DNA of 48,899 bases. It comes from Leptothrix sp. (in: b-proteobacteria) (GTDB lineage: Bacteria; Pseudomonadota; Gammaproteobacteria; Burkholderiales; Burkholderiaceae_C). The DNA is taken from assembly GCA_013822685.1 (NCBI GenBank), contig PNKV01000025.1, positions 1 to 48,899 on the forward strand, in the 5' to 3' direction. Shown in pieces: positions 46,966 through 48,899 of the stretch. The notes below the pieces were generated by a model. The model worked only from the letters and a program-made list of their open reading frames with translations. It was not told where the DNA came from and searched no databases. A program made the translations under genes and the position numbers. The stretch's first letter is position 1; every line of letters begins with the position of its first letter.

Positions 46966-47011
46966 GCCTAACACCAAAGTTAACTGGCGACTCACAGAGA
47001 AGATGTTGGGC
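46966..47011 (-). repeat. attC-like site (short) before the YdeI gene
   Basis: On the minus strand it starts GCCCAAC (R''-like) and ends TTAACTTTGGTGTTAGGC, with a canonical GTTAGGC R' box; the right half looks like the TTAACTxxxGCGTTAGGC ends of integron attC sites. At 46 bases it is shorter than typical attC (57 or more) and the central loop pairing is poor, so it may be a damaged site. It lies 13 bases upstream of the YdeI start and 72 bases after the next gene, where cassette theory predicts one. Confidence 0.45.
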
Positions 47012-47083
47012 GGCCTGGCTATGATTTAGATTGGGAACTGCACGACCGCGCCGTTGAAGACGTTGCTGACTATTGTGCTGCGA

Positions 47084-47368
47084 CTAGTCGCCATCAATTG
47101 CATCCGCGGCGCGTTTGATTGAGCCGCCCGAAATACCAAAATCTTCGCCGGCGTCAGGCGATTCGCTGTACTGGCGCGTTGGTTTCTCGGCAGGGCGGTG
47201 CACAGCCAATACGACAATCGCGCCAATGAGTGGTAATAGCCAAACAAGCGCAAGCTGCATTATCTTCTGACGACGCTCAGAAAATGTGTCGCGCCATATG
47301 GCGATGGTTGCTTTGACGTTGAGCCCTATCAGGATAGTCAAGAGAGCTGCGGTGAGAGCGATGTCCAT
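47084..47368 (-). CDS. Small membrane protein, likely cassette-borne
   Basis: 94 residues with two hydrophobic segments (LTAALLTILIGLNVKATIAI and LALVWLLPLIGAIVVLAV) and a polar C-terminal tail. It resembles short PLD-nuclease-N-type two-helix membrane proteins, but no domain is assigned. The start codon lies within or right after an attC-like R' end (GTGTTATGG), the compact layout usual for integron cassettes. Minus strand, AT-richer than the chromosome core. Function unknown. Confidence 0.65.
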   Translation of the reverse strand: MDIALTAALLTILIGLNVKATIAIWRDTFSERRQKIMQLALVWLLPLIGAIVVLAVHRPAEKPTRQYSESPDAGEDFGISGGSIKRAADAIDGD

Positions 47369-47373
47369 AACAC

Positions 47374-47492
47374 GCCAATGCCAAAGTTAATGTGAGGCAC
47401 CTGCGAAGCCCGAGATGCCCCTGTTGAACGACCGACCATTGAGGCTGGCGATAGATGCTCATTAACTTGACCATGACGGGTCATGGTTGGGC
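47374..47492 (-). repeat. attC-like site after the MAPEG gene
   Basis: On the minus strand: R''-like GCCCAAC (47486-47492), an inner pair AAGTTAATG ... CATTAACTT, and the end ATTAACTTTGGCATTGGC. The end shares TTAACTTTGG with the site before the YdeI gene. Length about 119 bases is within the attC range. A 7-bp hairpin (ACCATGA/TCATGGT) sits next to R''. Boxes are degenerate, so a covariance-model search is needed. Confidence 0.45.
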
Positions 47493-47570
47493 TAAAAGCT
47501 TGGCCTTCTCATTCTGGAATTCTTCTGGACTTAAAGCCCCGCTATCAAGAAGCCTCTTCAGGCGCTCAAC
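47481..47570 (-). pseudogene. SHOCT-domain remnant in frame with MAPEG
   Basis: 29 codons directly after the MAPEG stop, in the same frame, read VERLKRLLDSGALSPEEF then QNEKAKLLAQP and stop. This is a typical SHOCT (short C-terminal) domain. Its own TGA overlaps the attC-like R'' box, as expected for the true 3' end of a cassette gene. No start codon precedes it apart from the MAPEG frame, so it is either the cut-off tail of a MAPEG-SHOCT protein or the stub of a lost gene. Confidence 0.6.
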
Positions 47571-48059
47571 TCACGCGGAGGCAACAAAAGTAAGTTGGAA
47601 GACATGCCTTGCCGCGAAATAGGTGAGCCCAAACAGGGGGATGTTTGACAGCAAAAATACCAGAAAACGGATTTCGATTTTGTTTGTCAAAGCTTGCACG
47701 AAGCTATGAGTCACCCGAAGCGCAACATAGGCCCACGCTAGGCCAACCGCACTTGACTCGGTACTGCCAAGCAGCGCGAGCGAGATCGTGATGGCGTAAA
47801 ATACAGTGGGCTGCTCCATCAAGTGGTTGTAGTTGTCAGCCTTCCAGCGCACTTTGGGTGGAAGCATTGACATTTGAACGCCGGAAGGAGCGTTAGGGTC
47901 CGGCTTCATTTTCATGGCGAGCATGGCTGGAATGCGCAATGCATACATCCATACCCACATGACCATTGACCAAGAGACAAGGGCGATGACGGGACCAAGA
48001 AATTCGAGCGACGCAGAATTGATCTTGCCCCCGTATCCCCGGACACGGTCTATGCGCAA
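47571..48059 (-). CDS. MAPEG-family membrane protein, 5' end altered by IS
   Basis: Four-helix membrane protein of the MAPEG family (eicosanoid/glutathione metabolism in eukaryotes; bacterial role unclear). Family blocks: VIALVSWSMVMWVWMYALRIPAM and RWKADNYNHLMEQPTVFYA. From a TTG at 48059 the ORF has 162 residues, but the first 13 codons and part of the 14th (MRIDRVRGYGGKI...) come from the IS end; the MAPEG part begins near residue 15, where relatives have their start Met. The native start seems lost. A stop is followed in frame by a SHOCT tail. Whether it is expressed is unknown. Confidence 0.75.
   Translation of the reverse strand: MRIDRVRGYGGKINSASLEFLGPVIALVSWSMVMWVWMYALRIPAMLAMKMKPDPNAPSGVQMSMLPPKVRWKADNYNHLMEQPTVFYAITISLALLGSTESSAVGLAWAYVALRVTHSFVQALTNKIEIRFLVFLLSNIPLFGLTYFAARHVFQLTFVASA
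48020..48046 (-). repeat. Terminal inverted repeat of the IS
   Basis: About 26 bases, just after the transposase stop: GC-rich, with the five-G run GGGGGC, ending in TCA at 48020. The MAPEG reading frame passes through it. Its partner repeat is outside the window. Confidence 0.6.
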
Positions 48060-48899
48060 TGTAGCGCGGCCCCCTCGGGCTGGGTTTTGCGCCGTTGATG
48101 TTGCCTGAACTCCCGAGGCGATCTCATTTTCAAGCTTGAGTGCGGATGCACTTCATTGAAGTGCTCGAACGCGGACGGCAGCTGGGCCAGCACCGTCCGA
48201 GCATCTTGCAAATTCATGCGGCTGACGTAGTCCCGCTTGAACGTGTTGACGAAGCTCTCGGCCATGCCGTTGCTCTGTGGGCTGCATACCGGCGTGTTGA
48301 TCGGCTTGAGCCCCAGGTCTCTGGCAATGCGTCGGGTCTCGATGGCGATGTAGGCCCCGCCGTTGTCCGTGAGGAACTCAAGCTGGTGGCCTGAGGGGAT
48401 GGCTTCGACCGAGCCAAACCTTTTCTCGACAGCCTCGATAAGCATCTCTCGCACTGGCTCGCCTGGCAGACCTTTGCCCAGCCATGCCCGCCAGGCCATG
48501 ATCTCTCGATCGCAGCAGTCTTTGGCAAAGGTGGCCGTGACCGTCTCGCCAGAATCACACTTGATTTCAAAGCCATCAGAGCACCATCGCAGGTCACTGC
48601 TGGCCACAGCCACCTTGCCATCGTGCGGCCTGCTTGAAGCTCTGCGGCGGGGCGCCCTTGGCAGCAAAAGTCCGTGCTGCTTCATGACCCTGTATGCCCG
48701 CTTTGGATTGACCACCAATTGGCTGCTGGCGCGACGCGCTCGGTTGACCAAGGCGCAAGCGCGTCGGTAGCCGTAGCTGGGCAGTTCGGTGATGTGTTGG
48801 CGAATCTCGCCCACCAGCACCTCATCGACGGCAGGTGTGCGCTGCGTTCGACCATCGGCCCAGCCATCAGGTCGATGCACAAGATCGTGGACATGCGAG
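48050..48899 (-). CDS. IS3-family (IS2 group) transposase OrfB, 5' part outside window
   Basis: DDE transposase/integrase. The visible 282 codons (open at the window edge; an internal GTG at 48880 is not the true start) include the HTH_21-type region LPSYGYRRACALVNR, KRAYRVMKQHGLLLPR, and the catalytic triad Asp in RWCSDGFEI, Asp in FLTDNGGAY and Glu in SNGMAESFV. RWCSDGFE and FAKDCCDRE are marks of the IS2 group. It ends TGCGCATAG next to the terminal repeat. OrfA is not in the window. Appears intact as far as seen. Confidence 0.92.
   Translation of the reverse strand, partial: SHVHDLVHRPDGWADGRTQRTPAVDEVLVGEIRQHITELPSYGYRRACALVNRARRASSQLVVNPKRAYRVMKQHGLLLPRAPRRRASSRPHDGKVAVASSDLRWCSDGFEIKCDSGETVTATFAKDCCDREIMAWRAWLGKGLPGEPVREMLIEAVEKRFGSVEAIPSGHQLEFLTDNGGAYIAIETRRIARDLGLKPINTPVCSPQSNGMAESFVNTFKRDYVSRMNLQDARTVLAQLPSAFEHFNEVHPHSSLKMRSPREFRQHQRRKTQPEGAALHCA

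Larger units (their letters stand above)
48020..48899 (-). mobile_element. IS3-family element, IS2 group, one end in window
   Basis: Insertion sequence whose 3' end lies at 48020 and which runs beyond the window edge. The terminal repeat on the minus strand is TGTCCGGGGATACGGGGG then CAAGATCA, ending in CA; it resembles the IS2 right end from memory. The orfB transposase occupies almost all of the visible part. Target duplication and the other end cannot be seen. Confidence 0.8.

Noticed and set aside
47026..47253. 75-codon frame overlapping the small membrane protein
   Set aside because: Arg/Ser-rich with no pattern; the 94-residue frame has two clear membrane segments.

Overview
The window is GC-rich, gene-dense chromosomal DNA from a betaproteobacterium, most likely Burkholderiales (Rubrivivax/Leptothrix/Aquabacterium/Comamonadaceae type). 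The basis is gene order and family resemblance: tlpA-like/aroQ/accB/accC/prmA/zinc-ribbon DUF3426/PfkB kinase and gpmA/rhodanese/grxC are typical Burkholderiales neighbourhoods, and a HAF-repeat protein with a PEP-CTERM-like tail fits EPS-producing members of that order. No rRNA, tRNA or CRISPR was seen.

Layout. 1-1483: the groES-groEL operon (minus, groEL cut by the window edge) with a perfect CIRCE operator and a sigma70-type promoter. 1480-3600: a PAP2 phosphatase and L-serine dehydratase. 3612-11542: a seven-gene minus-strand glycan operon (phosphoglycosyl transferase, DegT aminotransferase, GT2, GT4, hexapeptide acyltransferase, beta-helix lipoprotein, flippase), bounded by unrelated plus-strand genes. 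11616-17824: lysS, the HAF/PEP-CTERM-like protein, a DMSO-reductase-family molybdoenzyme, an unknown protein and a TlpA-type thioredoxin. 17946-24898: housekeeping (aroQ, accBC, prmA, zinc-ribbon protein, PfkB kinase, EEP-fold lipoprotein), with a fossil lipase 3' end between prmA and the zinc-ribbon gene. 24899-25534: a gene-free spacer packed with nested inverted repeats. 25535-28171: gpmA, rhodanese, grxC and an intact secreted lipase. 28208-37908: S15/CocE hydrolase, two AraC regulators, a molybdenum hydroxylase operon (2Fe-2S subunit, Mo subunit, XdhC, MocA-like cytidylyltransferase) and a LysR regulator. 37975-46312: TauE exporter, flavodoxin, SulP transporter, lipid kinase plus phosphoesterase, MltB-type transglycosylase, an HTH protein with a beta-propeller protein, and a small lipoprotein.

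46383-48899 differs: it is visibly AT-richer, with short genes all on the minus strand (YdeI-like, a small membrane protein, MAPEG) separated by attC-like sites, and it ends in an IS2-group IS3-family element whose terminal repeat has replaced the start of the MAPEG gene. I read it as a small integron-cassette cluster without a visible integrase, interrupted by an IS.

No clearly new multi-gene system was proved. The least ordinary items are the cassette/IS region with its split MAPEG-SHOCT reading frame, the lipase fossil, the palindromic spacer, and two hairpins at start codons (molybdoenzyme and lipase).
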